Source of the DNA: Amoebophrya sp. A120
Lineage: Eukaryota; Sar; Dinophyceae; Syndiniales; Amoebophryaceae
Direction: 5' to 3'
Assembly (NCBI GenBank): GCA_905178155.1
Contig: CAJINV010000001.1
Location: 8,504,394 to 8,568,393, forward strand
DNA length: 64,000 nucleotides
The notes beneath the pieces are model-generated. The model searched no databases, was not told the origin of the DNA, and saw nothing but the letters and a program-made list of their open reading frames with translations. Each line of letters opens with the position of its first letter. Position 1 is the stretch's first letter. Below are positions 22,501-34,114 of the stretch, one piece after another. Position numbers and translations under genes: made by a program.

Positions 22501-22695
22501 TTTTTCGTGGGCTCGCAGGAGCATGCGGACGGCAAGTGGAACCCTGCGGATCCCCATTGCAAAGGCGATCCTGGTATAAAATGGCCGGACGCAGAGAAAA
22601 TTTTTTCACGTTACGTAGCAGACCCACGGAGTGGTCCCGCATCTCAGCCACCCTTGGCGGAAACATCAAACATGGGAAAAATCGCTGGAGCATGA
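19567..22695 (+). CDS. Large zinc-finger protein with TRAF-type and RING-like modules
   Basis: A single 1042-residue exon. The N-terminal 170 residues look helical and TPR-like (repeated Ala/Leu segments such as ALELDANCIPAYGVLAGVEY). A central region of about 400 residues is not recognised. From about residue 572 comes a chain of Cys/His fingers: CPDCGSTFYEKDKLKRHRKNC, then VVCTECGESF, CAYGLTSCKDCGAEM and TVSCGQ, as in TRAF-type fingers. At about 719-783 a RING-like module follows: CKICRETF, CTCRDWNYCVSC, then PCMFCRQLC. A C-terminal domain of about 250 residues has no assigned fold. By family logic a RING with TRAF-type fingers suggests an E3 ubiquitin ligase or signalling adaptor. That is inference; the RING is spaced unusually, with a long loop between the first two ligand pairs. 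Confidence 0.65.
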   Translation: MNEGKVETSAAVGDAVSAEQDMKRQEARKLVTKALLLGGHLPNDEDATSYYLGYAGRGAESALTFDECEEDLAQRERLATRALELDANCIPAYGVLAGVEYHRDNLVPAMLSVSEAIRRYIDGRGTADARMREELSRIGDLVWSIYHDARDEAQLLAALGCLKERILVVTAEESARNKNLLCRVSSLQRLFATRLCIRRRAGFDRDALFDAVALQVCSLRESSFYRYGASNAAELETEIRNRLRLAANVRACEDEVREDGDVEQVCSSSRSSLYVTDMRTFRGYNSFAMEVCRSDVRLLGVGRNRPEAQTIVATFFKHYFMRCPWLAFFFLRQKDDHTQDARVDENYWKLSLMYATGVDVFNFKLDREGHELWEQLGPKLSDDIVMEDSPIAMKAQYPQPLELRMEDIRDMRSPYSQAAVSAYLKQGPMFIRYRQFPGKRGRMVILCTADSTLVPKKAREARQALTQKEDELLVYVFEHAHLVVHHAGVSLVRGLGQLKLFGAADACEGWLLLRYSDIEDLPRLWFFQQYNRMRQKEGLPDPRVSPNSEGVERISCSPLARETSRSPRLKSDKSYPCPDCGSTFYEKDKLKRHRKNCEQRMVVCTECGESFAACDLANHDREECAYGLTSCKDCGAEMKRMHLEDHLQKTCTERTVSCGQVNSDGSRACKWTGRFCELAGHRLDCAFTTEPCSCCLLEVPRCDLQAARHRCPTVDATDTCKICRETFGTLYAGSSSTEPVLPVIPLLGAKRLCTCRDWNYCVSCFRSSLRNFAGDTMPCMFCRQLCDEATLVPLHLVSGLAVKSSLSTQMSLRGSGPAFAELNSQAMLLPRRGATIGSVHWVSPLHVRFTHDSIKLCFGEYMDKRTGLQHTDQSILDSLEQQLRSVAEDGPAGLDCLDVCWARPLHGEKLEADALFLAGTGNRRLCMWRMLAIMRPENFALIKVRIVSKDSTKVRFPEKCTTSCAGRWVEIRTKGRVRFFVGSQEHADGKWNPADPHCKGDPGIKWPDAEKIFSRYVADPRSGPASQPPLAETSNMGKIAGA

Positions 22696-23574
22696 TTTCG
22701 TCGACCTGGAACAGTATTTCAGATACAGAAAAAGGTCTCTATTCCACACACATGGTCCACGTCCACGAAGATGATTCTATGAGATCATCGCAGCAAAAAG
22801 ACCAAATGCAACTTGCAAGGAGCAAAGCGTATAAAGAAGAAGTACCGCGTCCGTGTGGTGAGTTCCATTCTGTTCTGTCTGACTTTGAGATCATTACAGC
22901 TACCATTGCGATCTGAAGGTCCTTCGACTTCCAAGAAGTTTTTTTGAATTTTCTTTCACCGTGCTCTCCTGTGTAGCGAGACTGGTTTTGGATTTGCATA
23001 ATATATGTGTCGCTAAAGGTTGTTGCGCTGAGTTTCAAAGCCCCAGCAGTGTTTTAGGAGTGGTAAAGCCATCACGTAAGACATGTTTGAAGAAGATAGC
23101 TAGTATCTAAAAGATTCTCTCGCATTGATTACGCTTAATTTCAATGGAATGAATGCATTTTTGTATTGTCTGTGATTGTGCACGAAATTCAAATTTTGTT
23201 TCACCAGCCGAACATCACAATGCCCGTTTTTCCAATGGTCGTCAAAATGAAAACTACCTCCTGTTGTCTGTTTCAAGCACACAAGCCTATAAAGCTATCG
23301 ACCGGGTGAGCACTACTCCCGGGTGAAGATTCCACGACGCGGCGCGGCCGTCACGTGGAAATAAATCCTACATGCCGCAAATTACGCGGCCCTTATCATG
23401 AACAAAAACGGCAACCGTTTTGTCTTCAAATCTTTTCTTCCTTGCCTTTCCCGAAACAATTTCTTACCGAGCAGTCCAACGATGAAGTACCAGAAACAAT
23501 AACGGCAAGCAATCCTGACCAGAAAGTGGCAGCGATCACACCGAGCCCGGAAGCACGACGTAATAGTTGCAGCA
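22696..23574. other. Intergenic
   Basis: About 880 bp with no convincing gene. A frame at 22443-22916 overlaps the end of the zinc-finger gene and is its shadow. Confidence 0.5.
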
Positions 23575-26500
23575 ATGTACAAGCGCACCGGCGTATTTTT
23601 CTGTTTCCCTCGTGGCAGAGTGCTACTGCGGTCGGCAGTAGTCCTGCTTCATTTTTTCCAATTTCACCCGAATTTTGCGGCCGCCGGATCACCAGCTAGC
23701 CACGAAGTAGAGCAGCCCTCTGTTACTTCGACAGAGCAACAACTGCAGCGATGCTTGCGTCGCAAGAACAGCGATATTATCATCCGGGGCCGGCACCACC
23801 GGTCGAGCTCGCGAAGTGGGCTGCAGAATCCCCGCGCGGCAGGGCTGAACTGTGACAGCTTGCCGGGAAGCAGTGGACAGCAAGCCGATCCCGCCGTGAC
23901 CATTGTGCGGCGGAGCCGCTCGACCGGCAAAATCGGGTCTTTATCACACTTATCGAAAACGCCGACGACCCGCGGGGGCGCCGCGACGCCCTTCAGCGGC
24001 TCCAGCAGTGCGACGCCCTTCGGGTCCAGCACCGCAACGCCGAAGCAGCCGTATTTTTTTGCGGCAAATTTCGGCCCGGGGGTGCAGCCCTACTTCGTCC
24101 AGCGAACGGAGTCGTTACCGGAGGCGGCAACCGGAAGTGAAGAGGTGGAAAATGAGGAAAATCCGGTTTTGCAAAAGAGTGCGAGCTCCGGGTCACTGCA
24201 GATGCGGGACCGCAGCAAGGACTCGTCGTGTGCAGTTGGACCAGGACCAGCATCCTCTTTGATGAAGGCCGCCGTTCGGGCGGCCAGCGATCGTGCCGAA
24301 TCTTCGGAAAGCGCTTGCCTCAAAGACGTGGGTGGCGGTGAAGGAAGGCATTCGGCGGAAGATACCGGTACCGACGCGATCAAGCAGAAGGCGCCCACTG
24401 GAGGTGTAGCAGCACCATCTGTGCACGCCGGCACGAGCCCCGTCCCGACGGATGTCCCCGCCTCCAGTCCGGCGAATAGTACCGGTTCTTCTTCGACGGC
24501 GCCTCCGCGCGAGGATCCGGTGTCGCGCGTTTCGTCCGCCGGGCGTGGTAGTAGTTCATCCGATATGCAGCAGTCCAAAAGAGCGGAGCCGCAAGTTCGG
24601 GAAGTTTACGATCCAAACGACAACAATGAAAATGCTATGATTCGCAATTGCATCGTGAAAACCGCTTCTCGCGGCATTCAGGACCTGTTGGCGGCGCGCC
24701 GGGCGGAGTCGCCGTTGCCGAGCCTCCCCGGAGCCTCGTCTCCGGGCTCCTCATCAGCGATACCAGAACAGCACGAGGACATCGAGGGAAGGGCCGAAGC
24801 AGAGCAACCAGGAGCGGAAGGTGAAACTCGAGTTACGAAAAAGCTTCTTCCCTCGGCCACTGCCGTCGCGACGCCCCCGTTTTCTCCAGTGAAGCCGACG
24901 AAGCCATTTCAGGGCAAATCGGCCTCTACCGCATTTCTAAACGGATTGACGCCGGCACCGACGCCCTCGACGGTGTGTCCCACACCGGAAATACTGGAGC
25001 ACCGTGACCCGACTAGCCTGGCGTCAATAACACTCGCGGCCGTCTTTGCGCAGAAGTGCCGGGTTAGTGACTCAAATAAAAACGGCGCAGAATCATCAGC
25101 CCCGCGATCCAGGCCATCTTCTCCGCACGCCAAGCACCACAAGCGACGAGGATCCAAGCAGCGACTAGAGGAGGAAAGCGCAAGCTCTTCCGCACCGCTG
25201 CAAGACCAAGCGCACTTGCCGCCGCCAGACGGAGGACACAGACGCGACGGTACCATCGCGGCGTCTGCGACGACAAGTAGCCAGGCAGCGGCTCCTTCCA
25301 AAGCGTCTGGAATTTTTGTGTCCGAGCTGCAATCTTCTAAGCTTCGCACCCCCCCGGGTGCTGCAATTTTGACGTCGGGTGCTAGTTCTTTACCGTCCTT
25401 TGTTCACAACGGTACTGCCTCGCGCGCTGCGGGATCACGCCCGGCGACGCCGACAAAAGCAGCGGGCAAAAGTAAGCCTGAACAAGAACTGGCTGCGCCG
25501 CCCGCGGTGCCGCCGCTAGACCTGAGCTCGGCATCAAGGGCACAACCTGCACCCGTGGTGCCACCGCTGGACCTGACGTCGCGGCGGCCCTTGATGAGCA
25601 AGGGGCTGACCGTTGAGACCAACGAAGACGCGGCGTCCTCGCCCGAAATCGAGGACGAACAGGAGATGAAGCGGTGGACAACTATGGCCTCGACGCCATC
25701 CGTCGTGTTTGGGCGACAGCTCAGCGACTGCACCACTGCAACCGCCTGCGGAACGCCACTCGAGAGTCCCGGGGACGGGGCCTTATCTGCTTTCACGCCG
25801 CCCATGCGGGTCGCGAAGCACCACCAATCGCGGGCGACGCGGATCGGGCAGCTGCTAAATTCCCCCCAAGTGCAGCAGCAGCCGAAGTTGCGGCCAAGGA
25901 TCGTGAAGCTGCACGTCCACGTGAACGGAAGGTTGCGCTTCTCGTACGAGGAGCACGACGCCCTAAGCGATGCGGAGATCATTGCGCGGGCGGAGGAGCG
26001 GCTGCTGGCCTCCTGGGGCTGGCAGGAAGTGAACCGCGAACAGTACAAGGACTACGTGCGTCTTGTGCGGGCTAGTACAACGCCGTCGGGGGAGCAAGAA
26101 CAGTTGGAAGGGCCCCCTGCATCGTCGTCCTCGTCGGCGGGGACAAATAAGAAGGTGTTTGTAGACTACGCCGACAACACCGTGACGTTGCTGGAGCGCG
26201 ACTCGGCGAAGAAAATGCGTGTTTCGACCCCGGCGTCTGAGAGCCCCCCGGTGTCGCGCCGGCACTCGGAGAGGGAGCAGCAACTGCTGCGAATCGACGA
26301 GAATGCCAGCAGCACCTATCCACAGAAAAAAACCCATGCACATCCATTTTTTGCATGACAAACACAGAATTTTATGCATGTTTTGCATGACAAATTGGAT
26401 GCGAGAAGTAAGGAAAAGATAATATTAGTGCCCGGGGATGAAGATATACTCGCGATACTTTTCGCGGTTCTGACCCTAGATCTCCTGCGGCCGTAGCTGC

Positions 26501-27929
26501 TTGCGGCGACGGTGCAAAGGTTTTCGATGTGGCGCAGTCGGGTATGCATGACAAATTGGATGCGGATGGGTTTTTTTCTGTGGATAGCACCGCGATCGAT
26601 CGCCAATCGTGGGTTTTAGATTTGGAATACCACGGCCCGGTTCCGGTTCGCGTTGCAAAGGCCTTCAGCAGTCGCGTTCCACGGGGAAACAGGCGGCTGA
26701 TCGAGCTCGGCCTGCAAATGGCAGGCAACGAACGGCTGTGGGACGCGGGACTGCCGGCACCGAAGGGGGCGCCTTCGTATTTAGCCATAGTAGACCCGAG
26801 CTTTGGCGAAGTGGTCGATTTTATTCGCGTAGAGAAACAGGTGTGTTTTGTATATGTAGTTATGCACATGCCTCTTGTTGTCGCTGATCCTCTGTAGCCT
26901 TGAAAGAACTGCTGCAATATAATGTACCACAGATTTCTCGAAGGCGAGGGTACCGCGTTTGGGTGGAGGATGAGTCGCATATACGGCTGGGGGCTGATCA
27001 ATACGAGGGAGGATGGCGACCCAAGCGTGGCGCGAAAGATTCACGATTTTTTCCTGCGGCGCCGACGCGATTGGCTGTCGCAGTCTGCCTTGACAGAGGC
27101 GACTCTGAAGGATCGCAGCCTGCATCCGTCGGTGCGGATTTGGGAGTCGTCGACAGTGCTCGCGCTGCCCTCCTCCCGTCCCCACAGTCGCGAGCAGGAC
27201 GTGGCTGCTTCCCACGACAAACTTGTTCCAGCTCCAAACACAACGGCAGACGAAGAGCACGAGCACCTTTCCGAGCTCCCGGCGATCCCGAAGCGCAAGA
27301 GCCGCCGCAGCGCCACGGAGTCGACTTGCGCCTCCTCACTCGACGGGGCGCAGCAAGAAGCAGCAAGCACTGCGCCGGGGCAAGTGGCGACTCCGAAAAT
27401 GGCGGTCGGGCGAGCGGGGTCCAGCACGGATTTAACGGCGGTTCCGGCGCAGCATTCGTTCGGCGAAAATCACTCCGCGGACGGCGCCTTACCCAAGGCT
27501 GTGCTGGACGCGATTGCCGAACTCCGCTTGTTGCGCTTGGAGAGCCTGCACAGTGCCCTGGGGTCCCTAAACGACCTGCAGATTGCGCGCGGCAACGACC
27601 CGGTTATACTGGAGAGCGTGGTTTACTGGGCAGAGCTGGGAGACGCAGAGCGTCTGAATGACCAGCTGTCCAAGAAGGAAAAGTCCATGTGGAGAGGCCT
27701 GAAATGGAATGGGTTACGCTACTTCGACAAAGCAGCGGAGTTTCCCATTGCCCCGACGTCCTTGCGTCAGCGGATCTTGCAATTCCTGGAGCAAGCAGCG
27801 GATTGCGTCGATGATAGTCCGAATAGCCGCCAGCTTTCTCCAAACACTGCCCGGCGCGCGTTGAGAAAGTTGGTTGGTTCTTCTGCAGCCCTAATTGAAG
27901 GGGCCGACGAGGCGCGGCGAGCGGCCTAG
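23575..27929 (+). CDS. Large disordered protein of unknown function with N-terminal hydrophobic segment
   Basis: Three exons, 23575-26316, 26592-26840 and 26907-27929, total 4014 nt (1337 residues). The first intron is an introner. The second (26841-26906, GT...AG, 66 nt) is chosen because it alone keeps frame into the long C-terminal exon. The N-terminus has a basic start and a hydrophobic run, VLLRSAVVLLHFFQF, that could be a signal peptide or anchor. Most of exon 1 is Ser/Pro/Ala-rich and probably disordered. A conserved-looking block lies at nt 25890-26080 (KLHVHVNGRLRFSY, then AEERLLASWGWQEVNREQY). Exon 2 encodes SWVLDLEYHGPVPVRVAKAF, which looks folded. The C-terminus is helical (AVLDAIAELRLLRLESLHSA, SLRQRILQFLEQA). 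I do not recognise the family. Confidence 0.6.
26312..26591. mobile_element. Introner (family 4)
   Basis: The element is 26317-26586 (270 nt) with GCACC direct repeats at 26312-26316 and 26587-26591. The ends are TATCCACAGAAAAAAACCCA and its inverse. ATTGGATGC and GCATGACAAA motifs recur inside. Splicing joins NASST-AIDRQSWVLDLEY in frame. The terminal sequence is shared with the giant introner at 11647. Confidence 0.9.
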
Positions 27930-28894
27930 GTGTAGATTGTTTTGTTGTCAACGGGGAAACAGGCAGGAGGCACCGAGAGAAATATTTTTCACATGTAAGT
28001 CGCCGTCCAAGGCGAGTAGTTAGGGTCGGGCACTGAGTCTATTCTTCGTTCCCACTATTCGAAGTTTTATTTTGATCGAAAGCATTTTGTCGGCACTCTT
28101 TCAAATGGATGCCGGTACCTAAAGCTATTTTCCCTTCTGGAGACCCATATGTAGTATATATCCACTTGTGAGGACGTTGCAGACTGTTGCAATCATGTAA
28201 GAGTAAGAGATACTAGATAGTTGTGTGCACTTGTGCGCCACTTGTATGTCCGTGTCTGTCAAAAAGCGCAATGCAACAGTAGCAATGATCTGTACGAACT
28301 TTACTATGTTGAAATAATGTTATAACAAAAGAAACGAGACCACCAGACTCTACGTAGGTTTCTGCGGAAAATCATTACAGAAGCACGACCGGAATCCGAA
28401 TTTCGTGTGTCACTTTTGCAGGGTTTCAGTACTCTCTTTCACACCTTTTGCCTATCCGAAAAGTAGCGGCTCTCCACCTGCTGGCTGTGTTTACGTCGTA
28501 AACGATACGGACCTTTTACGATTTTCAAAGAACCGGCTATCGAAGAATGCACACAATTCATCGCACAGGTGGACATCTTTTTAGCCACGAACGCTTGACT
28601 CCGTCTTCAGCCGCCTAGTTCTCCTGCAGTGACTGTTCGAGCCAGAAAGCCAAAGCTTGTCGAGGCTACCTTTGCGTTTCCGCATGCACTGTGTATCGAT
28701 TGTTTTCCAGTGGGGCTTAGTCCTCGAGGAGGCTACCTTGGGGTTGCTGCATGAAAAGTTGCACAGCGATTATCAGCGTGAATGCGCGCGTCGTTCGACG
28801 TTTTGTGTACGGATATAATTTCAAATCTCTGCTTTTGATATACTGCATTGCATCGATTTTGCTCGAAGTGTTGCACATCACATCTCAGTGCATC
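27930..28894. other. Intergenic
   Basis: About 965 bp. An in-frame ATG at 28751 would extend the following GNAT protein by 48 residues containing a hydrophobic stretch; otherwise no feature is seen. Confidence 0.5.
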
Positions 28895-29593
28895 ATGGCC
28901 AAGCAGAGTTTCCATTTTCGTGCTGCCGTAGTCGGCGACGTTGAGGCCATCGCAAAAATTTGGTACGACGTTTACCAGATCTCGCACGCACATCTCGTTC
29001 CGCCGGAACTGTTGCAGCATCGAACCCTGGAGACTTTTAGGCAGCGCACGCCGGGCGACTTGGCGAAGACGCTTGTCGCGGTGACAGGTTCGTCGAACGC
29101 CGACTCGGAAGATTCGCTTCCGGAAGGGCAGGTATGCGGATTTGTCTCGACTCGAGGCACCGCAATTCTACATTTGTTTGTGGGTCTTCGCGGGTGCGGA
29201 GTCGGCCGGCAACTGCTTCAGCTTGCGGAAAGGCAGATCTTTCATGACGCGTCAGGTTCAGCGTCGAGCAGACCGGACGCAGACGGGTCGACGCGCTGCG
29301 AACAAGTCGTCGCGCATCTGCATGTCGTTCACGGGAACGAAGCCGCTCGTCAGTTCTACAAAAAATGCGGATGGGTTGAAGTCGGGGAAGAAACATACGA
29401 GGTAGAGATCTTAGCTGCAAACGGTGGCACAGAACATTTTCCCGTGCCGTGCCTCAGATGGGAGAAGAAAGTTTCCGCGAACGAGCGTGAAGGGCAAGCC
29501 GAATTCATGCGATATCCAGAATTGAAAGCCATACGCGACAGTAGACATGAGTGGTTTATTTGGGCGGATGAAAACGCATGTTGTTCTCGCTAA
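28895..29593 (+). CDS. GNAT-family N-acetyltransferase
   Basis: A 232-residue protein. The N-terminus FHFRAAVVGDVEAIAKIWYD is the usual first strand and helix of GNAT enzymes. Motif A is HLFVGLRGCGVGRQLLQLAE, with the R-G-x-G-x-G acetyl-CoA pyrophosphate loop (about residues 97-102). VHGNEAARQFYKKCGWVEVGEE is the classic motif B, in which a side-chain Asn precedes the A..FY...GF helix. In the family these enzymes move an acetyl group from acetyl-CoA to an amine on a protein or small molecule; the substrate cannot be inferred. The ATG at 28895 is chosen because the domain begins right after it. An upstream in-frame ATG at 28751 would add a hydrophobic leader (YNFKSLLLIYCIASILLEVL), possibly a targeting sequence. 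Confidence 0.8.
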   Translation: MAKQSFHFRAAVVGDVEAIAKIWYDVYQISHAHLVPPELLQHRTLETFRQRTPGDLAKTLVAVTGSSNADSEDSLPEGQVCGFVSTRGTAILHLFVGLRGCGVGRQLLQLAERQIFHDASGSASSRPDADGSTRCEQVVAHLHVVHGNEAARQFYKKCGWVEVGEETYEVEILAANGGTEHFPVPCLRWEKKVSANEREGQAEFMRYPELKAIRDSRHEWFIWADENACCSR

Positions 29594-30070
29594 GGGTAGT
29601 TATTAACAGACGCTCTGCTCCTGCAGTAGGGGATCAATTTTCTGTCAACATCTCGTGCGAGCAAATTGTATAGCAACGGACTAGAAGACTTTTGACCGAT
29701 CATGACACCACGATGAAAGATCTGAATAAAAAAAGGAACAAGTAGAACTACGAAGTCGCCTATCTCCGTTTTCATTTAGAGAGCTTCGGTCCACCGTCGG
29801 CACCATTTCTGCAACTGGATCATCTCTGTCTATTTACGCGTTCGACACCTTTGTTCGGTGCCGGAAAGTCGCTTTTCCAGTTGGACCACAGTACGTATCT
29901 TTTTGGTGATTTACTATACCGACTGCGACATCGACTCTTTTTCCACTCACTTATTCCCTTTATTCCTTCCCTACTTCGCTTTTGATATCACAACGTTTAC
30001 GCTTTGAGAGGAGCTATAATGCAAGCGCTGTCCTCCTGCCGGCGCCGTTGCTGTTGCTGATGCGAGGAGG
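29594..30070. other. Intergenic
   Basis: About 480 bp. No feature recognised. Confidence 0.5.
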
Positions 30071-33000
30071 ATGACAACGCTCTTCCGGCCCGTGCCGGTT
30101 ATCGACCAGCCCTGCCGGGGGGATACGTTCGAATGCCTCGCGTACGGCTGCAACTTTTTGTACGTCGGAACGTCCGCCGCGACGGTCCTGTCCTTCACGG
30201 TAGCCGCTTCGAACCGCACCGATGAGGAGTTGCAAAACAGTGGCTGCCCGCAGCGGAGCGTGCAGCTGCTGCCCGGCTCGGGGAAGAAGGTTTCTTTTAC
30301 TAACTTGCTAGACTGCTCGTGAGCAGTTGTGATGCAGCGGCAGTCCAAGCACTACACTGCTTAGGGTGATGCTTCTGCTTTTATCTGTTCGTCCCCTTTC
30401 CGCCAGAACGAGTAGGTCGGCATTGCTGTTTGCTTAATTTGATCATTCTCACTTGTTTCCGAAACTGTTGAATCTCAGATCGAGGAGCTGGTATGTCCGG
30501 AAGGGAGCAATGCTCGCATTTTCGCGGTTTGCGATGGCGGCATTCATATTCTGCCGGGCAGTTTGGCAAACGCAGGCACGGTGCTCGCCAAAAATGCGCT
30601 TTGCTTCGCCTTGCAGACGGATCCTGCGGTTTTCCACGCCACTACAGAGCAGTTTCGTGGATATGACGTGGAGCACGGACACATCTGCGTTGGCAGCAAA
30701 CGGAAGCTGCATCTCTTCCGACCAGTTTCTCCTCCAGGACAAGGTGGCGCGGGAGGGGTATAGTGGTTTTTTTTTCTTGACAAAAATGTTGAAAATCTCT
30801 ACAGCGCAGTTGCCTCGCGTGAATGTTGATCCACTTTCTTTCACTGTACCAGTGCCGTTTTTCAACATCTCACGTGAGATTTCAGTATACGCTTGCTGTA
30901 TAATTGTGAGATGTTTCGCATAATTGTGGTGCGTGCGAATACACGACCAGGAGCTCCACCTCGACTCGGACGATATCGCAAACCTCAAGTACGAGCTTTA
31001 CCAGGAAATTCCCTTGGCCGCGGGCTCTTCGTCCGCCCGGAATCAGGCCGACCCCAAGGAGCGCACCGGGCCGCAGCTCTGCCGGTGGCACAAGAGCAGC
31101 ATCATCGTCGGGTTCAAGCGGGAGTACGTGTTGGTAAACCAGGACGACGGCACGGTACGGGACATTTTCCAACTGGACGGCAAAAGTATTCCGCGGGTCT
31201 TGGTGTTGCCGCACGACGAGGTCTTGTTGTTGCACCAGGACAAGGTGGGGCTCTTTTTCAACGTGCACACGGGCCAGCCCAGCACGAAACACACTGTGGA
31301 GTTCAAGGACACACTGCTGCATTTGAACACCAAAACACCCCAGTACATTTTGGGCACGAGCAGGACCGGGATCGAGGTTTTTTCGGTCCGAGACCAAAGC
31401 TGCAAGCAAACCTTGCTGTACCTGCAAGAGCACGGGTTTAGCGACAACAATTTCGGGCAAAATCTGACCTGTGTCTCCGACGGCAATAAGCGGCTTTTTC
31501 TCGGAGCGAGTGGTGCGTCCAAAAACCAAGTGTTTTGTCTCTCGGAAATTCCGCTGCGAACCCAACTAGCGAAGCTGTTGGAGGAGGAGAGGAGGCAAGA
31601 CGCGCTTGATTTGCTGACGGCGCACCTGGCGGGCTCGGACACGCATGCGGACCCCGCGAAGCGGCATTTGGAGCTGCAGAATTTCCATGAAAAGGCTGGC
31701 TGGGTTTTTTTCGCAAAGTTGAAATTCGAGCTGGCCTTTCACCACTTTGCTTTGTCCGCCGTCCCGGTGCCACACTTGCTGCGCTTCTTCGCGACAGGCT
31801 TGCTACCCGCCGAGTGGTTCACAGAGCTGGAGGCGGAGGCCTGGGAGATTGCGCGCCGGCTGCGCAGGCGGGCCTTGAACGACGCGCCTGTGGTGTTTCT
31901 GACCGAGAGCCCCTTCTATTACTGCGACGAGAATGCGGAGGACGAAGAGGAGCACGCGGGCATGCAGAAAAACGCAAACCAACCGCTCGACTTGAAACCG
32001 TTCATCGAGCAAAAATTGCGGGACGGTGCGCTTCGTTCGAAAGACGCAGATGACGAAGATAAGCTGCAACCAGTAGGACCGGGGACCACGACGGGTCCAG
32101 TACCGCCAAGCGTCGACGTTCTGATGCAGCAAGCTCAGCAGCACATGGCTCGATTTCTACTCACGGTGCGCGGCGCGCAAACCTGGATGCAGCAGTCGTT
32201 GTCCGAACGCAAGAGGGCGGACATGGTTCTTCTGCGGCTGTCCACCGGTTCACCCGCACGGAATCTCGTTTCCCAAGAGAACTTCAGCTGCGTGGCCGGC
32301 GACTTTCCTGAGCTGTTCTTGAAAGAGCACCGCGATTTGTACGCGTTGCTTCTGAAGAAGGAGAACAGGCTGGAAGAGGCGCTTTCCATCTACACGGACC
32401 TTTTCAACCGCGAGCCCAAGAACCAGGACTTTGTGCACGAGATCCGGTCGATTCTGAGCAAACTGCTGATTCACCACAGCACCGCGTCCGTGGCCAACAC
32501 GCAGCAGGCGCTGTTGGGTGGGTCGCTGGGGTACCTGCAGGCGAAACCGTCGCAAATCCGGGAACTGATTTTGTCGCATTTGGCGAAACTCCCCCGCACC
32601 GCGGTGGCCGATCTGTTCACCACCACCCCTCTGGCGAGCTACCAGGCGGTGGTCGCACCCTTGGAGGTGTTCCGCTTGACCTTGCTGAACACGACCACGA
32701 GCGATCTAGCGCCAGCAGACTTGGTCGAGCAGGTCGGGAAAGAGGAGAGGAGCTTCAAGGCGCCCCGCTTGCAGCAGGCGCAGCGGTTTCTGGAGCACCT
32801 CATCTCCCAGGAAAACGTGCAGGATCGCGATTTGAGCACGGCCCTGGCGGTGTTGTACGCGCACAGACAGTCGAGCGAAGGACAACATCAATTACCGCAG
32901 CAACAAGGCTCGTCCACGTCTGCGCTGTCCGCCATGACGCGTGCGGCGTCTTCCACGTCTTCCCTGCACGGCCGCGGACAGCTCGCGCAGTTTCTCGATC

Positions 33001-34114
33001 AAGCCTCGACGATCGTGAACATAGACCGAATTTTACTCACGCTGAACAACGACCCGACCAACACGTTCGACTGGGAAAGGTGTTTGCTGTTTCGCAAGCA
33101 GGGCCGCCACGCGGAGGCGTTGAAGATCCTCTGCGGGGGTCGCCTCGGGGGTTTGCAGCAGGCGGAGCTCTACTGTCTCGGGGCGGTCGGGCTGACGTCA
33201 GACGCGGAGAATATTAGAAGTTCATCGGGAAATAACAGCTATCAAATGCAAAATGTCTGGGGCTGGAAACTTGTGATGCAAGACAGTCAATAACAAATGC
33301 ACTGTAATGTGCCGCCAAGCAAGACAAGTTTTTTCGTGCTTCTGTGCTACGTATTTTGCATGAGAAACTGTGTTTTTGCATGAAAGGCGAGAGAGGCTGT
33401 TTGTGGCCACGCAATACAGATTTAAGGGCCTTGCCAGATCAGCATGACAAGTCTCACCATCTTCCAGACCCAGACATTTTTGCAGGTGATAACAGCACTA
33501 GCTCCGCGATTGAGACGCGGGACCTGGTCTTAAGCAACAGCAACACGTCCAGCAGCGAAATCCTGCAGTCGTTCGAAAAACAGCCCCGGAGTATCACGAC
33601 GCAACTCTTGCCGCAAGCGAGCGCCGAATTGCAGTTCGACACCGGAAAACGGCTGAACGAGGTCTTGAGTCGGGAGGCAAAGACAAGTCGCGCTTCCGAC
33701 TCGGTATTTCAGATCTGTTTCGAGGTGCTGCTCGAGTCCGAGAACAAGGTGCCTTTCCCGAAGATCCTGGCCTTCTGCAACCGATACTACGAGTTTCTGG
33801 ACGCGGAGCGGGTGATCGACCAACTGCCAGACGAGGTACCCGTGAATCTGTTGGAGGAATTTCTGCGGAAAAGCGTGCTGCAGATGATGCACACGCAACG
33901 CCAGCAACAGGTGGAGGAGAAGCTCTCGGCGGCGGCGTACCAAAAAACGTACCGGGACTGGTACCAGACCCGCCAAGTCTGTGTCCACCTGACCAGCGAG
34001 CGGTGCTGCCCCATTTGTCACCGCCGCGTGGGCGACAAGGCCTTTGCCGCCTCCTACAACGATCTCAAAGTGTACCACATTCACTGTCTGCAAGGAAAAA
34101 AATCGCTTGACTGA
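30071..34114 (+). CDS. Vps39/Vam6-family (HOPS/CORVET) vacuolar sorting protein
   Basis: Four exons, 30071-30289, 30479-30757, 30951-33239 and 33497-34114, total 3405 nt (1134 residues). The first two introns are GT-AG and in frame; the third is an introner. The N-terminal third is a CNH/citron-homology beta-propeller (FECLAYGCNFLYVGTS, HICVGSKRKLHLF, SIIVGFKREYVLVN). A helical clathrin-heavy-chain-like repeat region follows (YALLLKKENRLEEALSIYTD). The C-terminus has a treble-clef zinc motif: ERCCPICHRRVGDKAF, then VYHIHCLQ. This order is that of Vps39/Vam6 and its relatives Vps3/TGFBRAP1, subunits that bind Rab GTPases and tether endosomes or late endosomes to the vacuole. HOPS versus CORVET cannot be decided here. 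In a parasite such complexes also serve secretory-organelle biogenesis (known for apicomplexans; inference here). Confidence 0.82.
33235..33496. mobile_element. Introner (family 1) in the Vps39-like gene
   Basis: The element is 33240-33491 (252 nt) with ACAGC direct repeats at 33235-33239 and 33492-33496. The ends are TATCAAATGCAAAATGTCTG and the near-inverse. Splicing joins SSGNNS-TSSAIETRDLV in frame. Same orientation as 9516. The GGTGATA right end differs slightly from the usual TTTGATA. Confidence 0.9.

Noticed and set aside
26900-27661. Alternative frame at the last exon of the large disordered protein
   Set aside because: The overlapping frame 26907-27929 is longer, has helical protein-like composition to its stop, and joins the previous exon in frame by a GT-AG intron.
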